Source: Sandaracinus amylolyticus (GTDB lineage: Bacteria; Myxococcota_A; Polyangia; Polyangiales; Sandaracinaceae). From it: 64,000 bases of DNA. Of the stretch, positions 49,942-57,355 are shown piece by piece. The stretch spans positions 6,696,001-6,760,000 of the forward strand of contig NZ_CP011125.1 of assembly GCF_000737325.1 (NCBI RefSeq), written 5' to 3'. Position numbers and translations under genes: made by a program. The first letter of the stretch is position 1; every line of letters starts with the position of its first letter. The notes under the pieces were generated by a model. It was given only the letters and a program-made list of their open reading frames with translations, was not told the origin of the DNA and did not search any database.

Positions 49942-51492
49942 TCAGCCGACGTGACCCGGCTCGATGCCGAGCGCCTCGAGATCGAAGAGCGCGCGCTCCT
50001 CCTCGTCCTGCGGCACGACCTGCCGCGGCGCCGACGCGGGCAGGCGGAAGCGCACGCCGTGCAGCGCGAAGTCGCGCGAGAGCGTCGGGTGCTGCGTCGC
50101 GATCTGCTCGAGCGTCGTGCGGTACGCGATCTCCTCGATCTCGCGCCGGTAGAACACCTTCATCGGCGAGCCCGCGAGCACGCGCATGTCGTCCTGCTCG
50201 GGCCGGAAGAGGTGGAACGCGACGTCGGGATACATCGCGCGGATCGCGTGCACTGCCTTGTCGAAGCGCCCGTTGATGAGCGCCTTGAGGCCCTGCATCG
50301 TGCCGTAGATGCCGCCCCGCGCGCGCACGTGGCCGGGCGTCGGCGCACGGACCGGGACGAGCGGGTCGACGAGGATCACCAGCGTCGCGCCCTCGTCCAC
50401 CGCGACGCGCATGTTCGTCGTGCGCGAGAACGCTCCGTCGACGTACCAGCGGTTCCCGATGCGCACCGGCGCGTAGAACGGCACGAGCGCCGAGCTCGCG
50501 CGCGCCGCGAGGTGCACCGGCACCTCGGGCGTCGTCTTCGCGCCGAAGAGCATGGCCTCCGACGTGTCCTGATCGGTCGCGCCCACGTAGAGCGGACGGC
50601 GCAGGCCGGAGAAGCGGTTCGACATGCCCGGCGACGTCAGCTGCCGCTCGAGCCATCGCTCGAGGCGCTTGCCCGCGAACACCGCCGGCGGCACCGCGCG
50701 CGCGAGCGACGAGACCGCCCCGCGCGGCCCCGCGCCGCCGCGCAGCAGCTCGCGGACGAGCCCGGCGAGCCGGCGCGCGACCTCGCCGATGTCGGGATCG
50801 AAGAGCTCGTAGCGCCGGATCGGCTCGAGACGCGCGCTGCCCTGCCCGGTGAGCGCGCGGAGGATCTCGTCCGGCCCGATCCCGTTCGCCAGCAGCGCGC
50901 CGAGGATCGACCCCGCGCTGATCCCGCAGAAGAAGTCGAGGTCGACCAGCGAGCGATCGACGAGGCACGTCTCGAGCGCGCGCAGCACGCCGAGCTCCCA
51001 GAGCAGCCCCTCGATGCCCCCGCCCGCGAGGCAGAGCGCGATGCGCCCGCGGCCGCGCCCCGCGAGGATCGCGTCGACGCGCGCGAAGAGATCGTGCAGC
51101 TCGGGCGCGACGAGCACCTGCCCCACCCCGCGCCGTCCGAGCTCGAACGCCGCGCTCGCCCCATCCGCCCCGGGATCCACGACCGCGATCGTGCGATCCG
51201 GCAGCACCGGGCCCGAGAGCGCGCCGCGCCCGAACAGCCGCTCGTGCGCGTCGCGGCAAAGCGGGAGCCCGTCGCCCCGCGCGTCGAGCACCAGGACGTC
51301 GGCGCCGCGCCCGACCACCGCGACCGCCCCGTCCGCGCTGGCGGCGGGGATGACGCGGACGATGCGACGAGCCCCGCCGGGCCCCTCCCGCTCGAGCGCG
51401 ACGGCTCCGCCCGTCTGGGCTCGCGCGCCTGGGATCCCCAGCAGAGGCAGGGGTGGAAGCGCGTGGCTGCGAACGACGACGACCCTGTCCAT
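49942..51492 (-). CDS. Patatin-like phospholipase with N-terminal extension
   Basis: A 516-residue protein. From about residue 160 the patatin domain is clear: CLAGGGIEGLLWELGVLRALE (oxyanion-hole loop), FFCGISAGSILGALLANG (nucleophile Ser in GxSxG) and RWYVDGAFSRTTNM (catalytic Asp in DGA). The N-terminal 150 residues (VVVGRGADVLVLDARGDG and related) are unrecognised and may be a regulatory domain. There is no signal peptide. The ATG at 51492 is chosen; an ATG at 51525 would add a few residues. The enzyme probably hydrolyses phospholipids or other acyl esters in the cytosol or at the membrane. Confidence 0.8.
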   Translation of the reverse strand: MDRVVVVRSHALPPLPLLGIPGARAQTGGAVALEREGPGGARRIVRVIPAASADGAVAVVGRGADVLVLDARGDGLPLCRDAHERLFGRGALSGPVLPDRTIAVVDPGADGASAAFELGRRGVGQVLVAPELHDLFARVDAILAGRGRGRIALCLAGGGIEGLLWELGVLRALETCLVDRSLVDLDFFCGISAGSILGALLANGIGPDEILRALTGQGSARLEPIRRYELFDPDIGEVARRLAGLVRELLRGGAGPRGAVSSLARAVPPAVFAGKRLERWLERQLTSPGMSNRFSGLRRPLYVGATDQDTSEAMLFGAKTTPEVPVHLAARASSALVPFYAPVRIGNRWYVDGAFSRTTNMRVAVDEGATLVILVDPLVPVRAPTPGHVRARGGIYGTMQGLKALINGRFDKAVHAIRAMYPDVAFHLFRPEQDDMRVLAGSPMKVFYRREIEEIAYRTTLEQIATQHPTLSRDFALHGVRFRLPASAPRQVVPQDEEERALFDLEALGIEPGHVG

Positions 51493-51650
51493 CCGACGGC
51501 GACACGGTACGGGTCCGTCGGTCATGCCGCAAGGTGACGCACTGCGTCGTAAGAGGGGCGAGCGCACCTCGCTCGTGCGTTGCTCCCGCGGAGCTGGCGG
51601 TGGTACGCTGCGGCGCGGCGGCGCGGTATGACGCGCTCCCACCGAGCAGG

Positions 51651-52082
51651 ATGGACGTCAAGAAGGTGAAGGAGCAGCTCGTCTCGGCGGGCATCGAGGT
51701 CTACCGGACCCGTCCGACCGAGATCCACGTCGCCGAGCGCGTTCGCCTCCACATCATGGACTCGGGCGTGCGGCTGCTCCTCGGGGAGGAGATGCGGGTC
51801 TCCTTCACGGCGCGCTCGCAGCGCTCGGACTTCCCGGAGGGCGCGACCGAGGACGAGCTCTTCGCGCGGGTGCGCGAGGTGATCGGGCCCGGCGCGAAGG
51901 AGCGCGGCTACGCGGAGACCTGGTCGGGCACGACGCAGGTGCACGACCCGATCGACGCCGCGAAGGTGCTCGACGTCTGGCACGAAGTGACGTGGACGAA
52001 GCCCGCGAGCGACACCGAGTCGGCGATCGACGAAGTGCGCTGGGCGCTGGGCCTCGAGCGCTACGTCCCGCCGGTGCGGTGA
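51651..52082 (+). CDS. Conserved-looking hypothetical protein, 143 residues
   Basis: The ATG at 51651 begins a soluble protein with a clear alpha/beta pattern: KKVKEQLVSAGIEVYRTRPTEIHVAERVRLHIMDSGVRLLL, then VSFTARSQRSDFPEGATEDELFARVREVIG and GYAETWSGTTQVHDPIDAAKVLDVWHEVTW. No named domain. It reads like a compact single-domain protein. It ends just before the GC-rich tandem repeat at 52088. Confidence 0.6.
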   Translation: MDVKKVKEQLVSAGIEVYRTRPTEIHVAERVRLHIMDSGVRLLLGEEMRVSFTARSQRSDFPEGATEDELFARVREVIGPGAKERGYAETWSGTTQVHDPIDAAKVLDVWHEVTWTKPASDTESAIDEVRWALGLERYVPPVR

Positions 52083-52087
52083 GCACG

Positions 52088-52174
52088 CCGGGGGCTGTAT
52101 CCCCCGATGCCGGCGGCTGTATCCCCCGATGTCGGCGGCTGTGTCCCCCGATGCCGGCGGCTGTATCCCCGATC
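52088..52174. repeat. Four tandem copies of a 22-bp GC-rich unit
   Basis: The unit CCGGCGGCTGTATCCCCCGATG repeats four times (52088, 52110, 52132 and 52154), with small changes and a one-base deletion in the last. The first copy contains GGGGG-CTGTAT-CCCCC, a small hairpin. It is intergenic, between the 143-residue protein gene and the cold-shock gene. Function unknown. Confidence 0.9.
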
Positions 52175-52190
52175 GGGTCGACGGAACGTG

Positions 52191-52222
52191 AAGGGCCGCC
52201 TCGTGAGTCGAGAGCGGCCCTT
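52191..52222. terminator. Bidirectional hairpin between convergent genes
   Basis: AAGGGCCGC (52191-52199) and GCGGCCCTT (52214-52222) form a perfect 9-bp stem with a 14-nt loop. It lies between the plus-strand gene ending at 52082 and the minus-strand cold-shock gene ending at 52249, so it could serve both. A U tract is weak on either strand. Confidence 0.5.
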
Positions 52223-52248
52223 CGTCTATCTCTTCCCCCCGAACGAGA

Positions 52249-52452
52249 TCAGTCGACGCGCTTCACACCCTCGGCGAGGGGTCCTTTAGGACCCTGCTTC
52301 AGCTCGAACTGAACGATCTGGCCCTCGCGCAGCGTGCGGAACCCGTCACCGGTGATCTGCGAGTAGTGGACGAACACGTCCGGGCCCTCGTCCTGACGGA
52401 TGAAGCCCCAGCCTTTGGCATTGTTGAACCACTTGACAGTACCGCTTGCCAT
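52249..52452 (-). CDS. Cold-shock domain protein (CspA family)
   Basis: A 67-residue single-domain RNA/ssDNA-binding protein. RNP1 (KGWGFI) and RNP2 (VFVHYSQI) are intact, with the typical start [16 protein letters not shown] and end [18 protein letters not shown]. It is full length for the family. The ATG at 52452 is used; the upstream frame is a 5' leader. Homologues act as RNA chaperones or antiterminators, not always induced by cold. Confidence 0.95.
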   Translation of the reverse strand: MASGTVKWFNNAKGWGFIRQDEGPDVFVHYSQITGDGFRTLREGQIVQFELKQGPKGPLAEGVKRVD

Positions 52453-52646
52453 TCTGCTCTTCCTCCAGACCGGAGAGGCGGGCCCAACCGACCCCACCTC
52501 ACTCCTCGGGAGCGAGACCCGGACACACGTCGCCGCCGCCCGACCAGCCCGCGTGTGAGACACGCGGGCCGCGCGGGTTGTACGTCACCATGTGTGCGGA
52601 ACTGCCCCCCTACGGTGGCCCGAGAGTACGCGGGGCAATGCCCCAG

Positions 52647-54590
52647 TCAAGTCGCCTCCCCGGGGCTCTCCGGGGCGTTCACACCGTCGACGCGCGCCCG
52701 CTCCAGGCTGCCCCCGAGCCGGCGTAGACGCCGCTCGAGACGCGCGATGGGGGCTCCGTCTCGCAGGAGGACGCCCCCGGAGAGCACGCGGACGATCCAC
52801 GGCGCGAACGCGTCATCGCGAGTGATCGTCTGACGCAGTGCGTCGTCGGGCACGTCGAGGTACGCGCTCGCGGGGACGAGCTCGCACGGGACGAGGTCGC
52901 GCGCCTCGACCTCGAGCAGGCGCGCGGCGTCGGCATCGGGCGAGGCGAGCGCGTCGAGCGCGCCGCGGATCGAGTCGAGCTCGCCGCGCGTCGCGAGCTG
53001 CTCGATGCGCTCGCGGTCGAGGCGCAGGACGAGGTCGTGCTCGCGGGGAACGACGCGTCCGATCGCCGCGACCGCGAGCAGGCGCGCGAGCTCGACGCGT
53101 GAAGAGAGGCGCAGGCGCCCTCCGCTCTCCCAGCGCGCGACGGGCTCGGGGCGTGAGGGCGTGCGGCCCGGGACGCCACGCAACATCGCGCGGACCGGCG
53201 CGGCCAGGCGGACGAGCTCGCCGCGCTCGGTGCGATCGAGGGCGCCGAGCCCCGGCAGCGAGCGCTCGAGGATCGCCTTCAGGATCGCGTCGACGGAGGG
53301 GACGAGCACGCCCGTCGCGCGCCGCGACGCGCGCTCGAGCATCGAGGCGGCGGCGTCGCAGCGCAGGTCGGAGCGGGTCGCGCGCAGGACGGCATCCGCC
53401 GGCGCGAAGCGGCCTTCGGGCAGTGAGGCGAGCAGCTCGAGCAGGGCCTCGCGGACCGCGCTCGTCGGTGTGAGCGCGCGGAGCGCGGGCTCGGTCGCGC
53501 GCATCCGGTCGGGCTCGAGGCGCGCTTCGTCCCACGCGCCGCCGGCGCGCCAGGTGCCGATCAGCTGGGCGTGGAGATCGGCGATCGGGCCTCCGCGCAC
53601 CGCACGCGCGAGCGCGACGAGGAGCTCGGCGCGCTCGGGGTCGATGTCGGCCTCCTTCGCGGCTGCGCGCAGCGCGGAGCGACGCACCGCCGCGCCTCCC
53701 TCGAGCTCGCGACGCGCGGTGAGCTCGGCGAGCAGCGCAGCCGCGAGGGGACCAGGATCGTCGGCGAGGCGAGCGCGCGCCGGGTCGTCGTCGGCGCGGG
53801 CGATGCGGCGCGCGAGGTCCTCGCGGACGCGCAGCGCGGCGCGACGGCGCTCTCGGCCCACGATGGTCGCGACCTCCGCGGGCAGCGCGAACGCACCGGC
53901 GGCGACTGGGAGCAGGAACGCGCGCGAGACGAGCATCGCGAGCGCGCCCGACTTCGGGATCGTCGTGCTCGGGCCCCAGCGCGCGGGCTCCTTCGCGAGC
54001 TCGAGCAGCTCGTCCGCGGAGACCTCGCCTCCTCGCGCTTCGATCGCGGCGAGCAGGCGCTGCTGGGTGCGCGGGAGGCCGGCGAGGGCGCGCTCGAGCT
54101 CGGACGTGGCCTCGAGCATCGAGAGCACGTCGCCGAGCACCAGGGGTCGCGGCGCGACCGGAGGGCGCCCGAGCAGCGCGATCGCCATCGCGCGGTAGGT
54201 CTCGGCGTCGACGGCCGCGAGGAGCGCGCGCGCCGCGCGAGGGTCCTCGGGCGGAGGCGCGGGGAGCTGCAGGCGATACGCGGCGGGCATCTCGAGCACG
54301 TCCGCGGCGTCGGAGCGCGGGAACACGAGGCCGAGCTCGACGAGCGGGAGCGCACCGCCGCCGAGCGCGGCGCGCGGCGCGTGCCCGGGACGCGCGGTCA
54401 GCGCGCGCATCGCCTCCTGCGCGGACGCGGGCAGCGACGCGAGACGCTTCACCGGCAGCACCGCGAGGGCGCGCGCGGCCTGCTCCGTGGGTGGGAGCCG
54501 CTTGCCGGGATCGAGCGTGACGCCCCGCCGCGCGAGCAGGCGCTCGAACGCCGCGGGCGGCATCGCCGCGAGCGCATCCGCGAGGCGCAT
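52647..54590 (-). CDS. Large helical protein, helicase-associated-like
   Basis: A 647-residue protein starting at the ATG at 54590. It is built of repeated Leu/Arg-rich helices (ALAVLPVKRLASLPASAQEAMRAL; LERALAGLPRTQQRLLAAIEARGG EV as an apparent winged helix). The C-terminal half has segments such as RVVPREHDLVLRLDRERIEQLATRGEL and EVEARDLVPCELVPAS. The overall look recalls the helicase-associated DNA-binding proteins of actinobacteria and myxobacteria (XPB/Ssl2-like), but the match is weak. No Walker motif is present. It is divergent from the exonuclease gene at 54648 with a 57-bp gap, which may mean a DNA-repair pair. Confidence 0.45.
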   Translation of the reverse strand: MRLADALAAMPPAAFERLLARRGVTLDPGKRLPPTEQAARALAVLPVKRLASLPASAQEAMRALTARPGHAPRAALGGGALPLVELGLVFPRSDAADVLEMPAAYRLQLPAPPPEDPRAARALLAAVDAETYRAMAIALLGRPPVAPRPLVLGDVLSMLEATSELERALAGLPRTQQRLLAAIEARGGEVSADELLELAKEPARWGPSTTIPKSGALAMLVSRAFLLPVAAGAFALPAEVATIVGRERRRAALRVREDLARRIARADDDPARARLADDPGPLAAALLAELTARRELEGGAAVRRSALRAAAKEADIDPERAELLVALARAVRGGPIADLHAQLIGTWRAGGAWDEARLEPDRMRATEPALRALTPTSAVREALLELLASLPEGRFAPADAVLRATRSDLRCDAAASMLERASRRATGVLVPSVDAILKAILERSLPGLGALDRTERGELVRLAAPVRAMLRGVPGRTPSRPEPVARWESGGRLRLSSRVELARLLAVAAIGRVVPREHDLVLRLDRERIEQLATRGELDSIRGALDALASPDADAARLLEVEARDLVPCELVPASAYLDVPDDALRQTITRDDAFAPWIVRVLSGGVLLRDGAPIARLERRLRRLGGSLERARVDGVNAPESPGEAT

Positions 54591-54647
54591 GGCGCGGTGC
54601 TCTAGCACGTGCTTGCAAGGGCGCCGCGCAGCTCGAAGGATTTGCGG

Positions 54648-55493
54648 GTGAGCTGGGACGAGCCGCTGTCGCGGGTGGCGCTCGCGTTCCTCGACCTCGA
54701 GATGACGGGGTGCGATCCCGCGAACGATCGGATCTGCGAGGTCGCGATCCATCGCGTCGTCGGCGGCGAGGTCGTGGATCGCGTGGTGTCGCTGATCGAT
54801 CCCGGCGTGAGCGTCGGCGCGTCGGTGGAGGTCCACGGGATCACCGACGCGATGCTCGCGGGCGCGCCCCTGCTCGAGGCGCTCTCGGCGCGCATCGGCG
54901 AGGTGCTCGAGGGCGCGGTCGTGATCGGGCACGCGATCGCGTTCGATCTCGCGTTCCTGCGTGCAGCGGTCGCGCGCGGTGAGCTCGCGTGGGCGCCCGA
55001 GGTCGCGATCGACACGCGGGGCCTCGCGCAGCGCGCGCTGCGCGTCGGGAGCGCGTCGCTCGCGGCGCTCGCACAGGATCTCGCGCTGCCTCGACCGACG
55101 CATCGCGCCGAGCCCGACGTGCTCGCGACGCGCGCGCTCTTCGACGCGATCTGCGAGGTGCTCCGGCCCGAGACCGCGCGGCATCTCTTGCTCGCGCAGG
55201 ACGTCGGCGGGCGCGCGACGCTGCGCGGCGACGTGGAGGCGACGCTGCGCGACGCGCACGCGCAGGGTCGCGCGGTGCGCGTGTGTTATCGGGTGCCGGG
55301 GCGACGCGCGATCGAGGATCTCTTCGACGTGTGGGCGCTCGAGCCGCCGCGCGTCGAGGGCTGGCTCCACGACAAACAGGTGCAGCGCGCGCTGCGCGGC
55401 GATCGGCTGCTCTGGGTCGAGGCGACCGACGAGCCCGTCGCGCGCACCGCGCCGGCGGGATGGACGCCGACGATCCCGCGCCGCGATGTGTAG
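54648..55493 (+). CDS. DEDDh 3'-5' exonuclease with WYL-like tail
   Basis: A 281-residue protein. Residues 1-175 are a DnaQ-type exonuclease: FLDLEMTGCDP (Exo I, Asp and Glu), VVIGHAIAFDLAFL (Exo II) and HRAEPDVLATRAL (Exo III with His and Asp). The C-terminal part (DAHAQGRAVRVCYRVPGRRAIEDL, then VWALEPPRV, QRALRGDRLLWVEA) resembles a WYL-type ligand-sensing domain. The GTG at 54648 follows GAAGGA with good spacing; the ATG at 54609 upstream is less likely. It is probably not the replicative epsilon subunit but a repair or regulatory nuclease. Confidence 0.75.
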   Translation: MSWDEPLSRVALAFLDLEMTGCDPANDRICEVAIHRVVGGEVVDRVVSLIDPGVSVGASVEVHGITDAMLAGAPLLEALSARIGEVLEGAVVIGHAIAFDLAFLRAAVARGELAWAPEVAIDTRGLAQRALRVGSASLAALAQDLALPRPTHRAEPDVLATRALFDAICEVLRPETARHLLLAQDVGGRATLRGDVEATLRDAHAQGRAVRVCYRVPGRRAIEDLFDVWALEPPRVEGWLHDKQVQRALRGDRLLWVEATDEPVARTAPAGWTPTIPRRDV

Positions 55494-55504
55494 ACTCGCG
55501 CGCC

Positions 55505-56590
55505 GTGCGACGTCTGGCGGTGCTCTCGTGGGTGGTGTGCCTCGCGGCGTGTGGAGGCGCGGCGGCGCGGACGAGCGATGCGCGCGCGATCGACGACGCG
55601 GTGCGCGCGTATCGCGCGGGTGAGCTCGAGACCGCGCTCGCGCGCAGTGAAGACGCGCGCGCGACGTTGCCCGGCGATCCCTTGCCGCGCGAGATCGCGG
55701 CGCGCGCGGCGCTCGCGATGCGGCGGCCCGAGGTGGCGCTCGCTGCGACCGAGGGCGCGTACGAAGAGCCGCTGGTCCGGCTGCGCGCGGCTGCGTTCCT
55801 CGCGCGCGACGAGTACGACGCCGCGGCGCGTGTGCTCGAGCGGCTCGAGGACGATCCGTGGGCGAGCGCGATCACCGCGATCGCGGAGCGCGCGCGTGGT
55901 CGCTCGTTGCACGATCGCGAGGGCGCGACGTCGAGCACGATCGCGCTGCGCGAGGACTCCGCGCTGCCCGTGATCGCGATCCACGTCGAGGGGCGCGCGA
56001 CGCTCGCGCTGATCGCGACGTCGGTGCACCTCACGGTGCTCGCGCCCTCGCTGCGCGCCGAGCACGGCGTCGCGGACGAGATCGCGCTCGGCGCGATGCG
56101 GGTGCGGGGCGTCCCGTTCGTGGTGCGCGAGCTCGACGCGGAGAGCGCGGCGCTCGGCGTGGAGCTCGGCGCGGTGATCGGGCTCGATCTGCTCGCGCGG
56201 CTCGGCGCGCGCATCGAGCAGGGATCGCGACTGACGCTCGGCGAGGACGCGTCGCGCGAGGGGATCGCGCACGCGACGTTCGAGGGGACTATCGTCGTCG
56301 CGCGCATGGAGATCGACGGGCGCACCGCGCGCATGCTCGTGGACAGCGCCGGCGCCTACGCGCTGGCGATCACGCCGAGCGGCGCCGAGCGGATCGGGCT
56401 CGATGCGGACACCGCGACGGTGCGCCTCGGTGACGTCGCGATCACCGACGTGCCGATCTCGCGCGACGTGATGGACGATGCGCTCGAAGAGCACGTCCAG
56501 AGCGCGATCGACGGTGCGCTCGGGTGGGCCCTGCTCGCGTCGCTCGTCGTCGAGCTCGGGCCCGGGCACGTCGCGATCAGCGCGGAGTGA
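55505..56590 (+). CDS. Lipoprotein with retropepsin-like aspartic protease domain
   Basis: A 361-residue lipoprotein with a GTG start at 55505, signal peptide and lipobox LAAC. Residues 25-140 are helical, TPR-like (VRAYRAGELETALARSEDAR). Then a retropepsin-type fold appears: an N-terminal lobe (LGAVIGLDLLARLGARIEQG) and MLVDSAGAYALAITPSGAERIGLD with the Asp-Ser-Ala instead of Asp-Thr/Ser-Gly, followed by DVPISRD...GALGWALLASLVVEL. The altered triad suggests weak or no proteolysis. It is probably periplasmic, facing inward or outward from an outer-membrane anchor. It starts 11 bp after the exonuclease gene. Confidence 0.65.
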   Translation: MRRLAVLSWVVCLAACGGAAARTSDARAIDDAVRAYRAGELETALARSEDARATLPGDPLPREIAARAALAMRRPEVALAATEGAYEEPLVRLRAAAFLARDEYDAAARVLERLEDDPWASAITAIAERARGRSLHDREGATSSTIALREDSALPVIAIHVEGRATLALIATSVHLTVLAPSLRAEHGVADEIALGAMRVRGVPFVVRELDAESAALGVELGAVIGLDLLARLGARIEQGSRLTLGEDASREGIAHATFEGTIVVARMEIDGRTARMLVDSAGAYALAITPSGAERIGLDADTATVRLGDVAITDVPISRDVMDDALEEHVQSAIDGALGWALLASLVVELGPGHVAISAE

Positions 56591-56605
56591 TCACGGGGCT
56601 GGGTC

Positions 56606-57196
56606 TCAAGGAGCGAGGCGCGTCGCGCGCCAGGTGCCGTCCTCCTGGCGCTCGTAGCGGAAGCGATCGTGGAGGCGATAGTCGCCCTCGACCCAGTGCT
56701 CGACGATCTGCGGGATCACGCGATAACCGCCCCAGTGCGGCGGGCGCGGCACCGGCTTGCCCTCGAACTGCGCCTCGAGCTGCCGCACGCGATCCGTGAG
56801 CGTCTCGCGCGACGCGATCGGGCGGCTCTGATCGCTCGCCCACGCGCCCACCTGCGAGATCCGCGGGCGCGACGCGAAGTACGCGTCGCTGCGCGCCGCG
56901 CTCGCCTTCTCGACCGGGCCCTCGATGCGGAACTGGGTGTGCACGCTCGGCCAGAAGAAACAGAGCGAGGCCCACGGGTTCGCGTCGAGGTCCTTGCCCT
57001 TCTGGCTCTGCTCGTTCGTGTAGAACCAGAAGCCGTCCGCATCGACCTCCTTCACGAGCACGAAGCGCGCGCTGGGGCGGCCCTTCGCGTCGGCGGTCGC
57101 GAGCGCGCACGCGACGGCGTCCCACGGCTCGTTCGGCTCGGCGCGCGAGCGGGTCTCGAGGAAGAGGGCGATCGGATCGGGCACGGGCGAGCTCAT
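56606..57196 (-). CDS. pdxH: Pyridoxamine 5'-phosphate oxidase
   Basis: A 196-residue FMN flavoprotein that converts pyridoxamine- or pyridoxine-5'-phosphate to pyridoxal 5'-phosphate. Conserved blocks: PSARFVLVKEVDADGFWFYTNEQSQKGKDLDANP, CFFWPSVHTQFRIEGPVEK, then SDAYFASRPRISQVGAWAS and the C-terminal WGGYRVIPQIVEHWVEGDYRLHDRFRYER with FMN-binding residues. The ATG at 57196 gives the normal length; the long open frame upstream is shadow. It is convergent with the retropepsin-like gene (15-bp gap). Confidence 0.93.
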   Translation of the reverse strand: MSSPVPDPIALFLETRSRAEPNEPWDAVACALATADAKGRPSARFVLVKEVDADGFWFYTNEQSQKGKDLDANPWASLCFFWPSVHTQFRIEGPVEKASAARSDAYFASRPRISQVGAWASDQSRPIASRETLTDRVRQLEAQFEGKPVPRPPHWGGYRVIPQIVEHWVEGDYRLHDRFRYERQEDGTWRATRLAP

Positions 57197-57355
57197 CGTC
57201 GTGCGCGATACGTACGCCCGCGCCGCGGATCCGCCCAGGGTCATTCGCTCCCGAGGCCCGGAGACCAAACGAAGAGGCATTCGCGAGACGGAGACGACGT
57301 ATGGTAGCCTGCTCCTCCCACCGCCGGACCCTGGACAGCGAGCCCCGCGAGAGAG

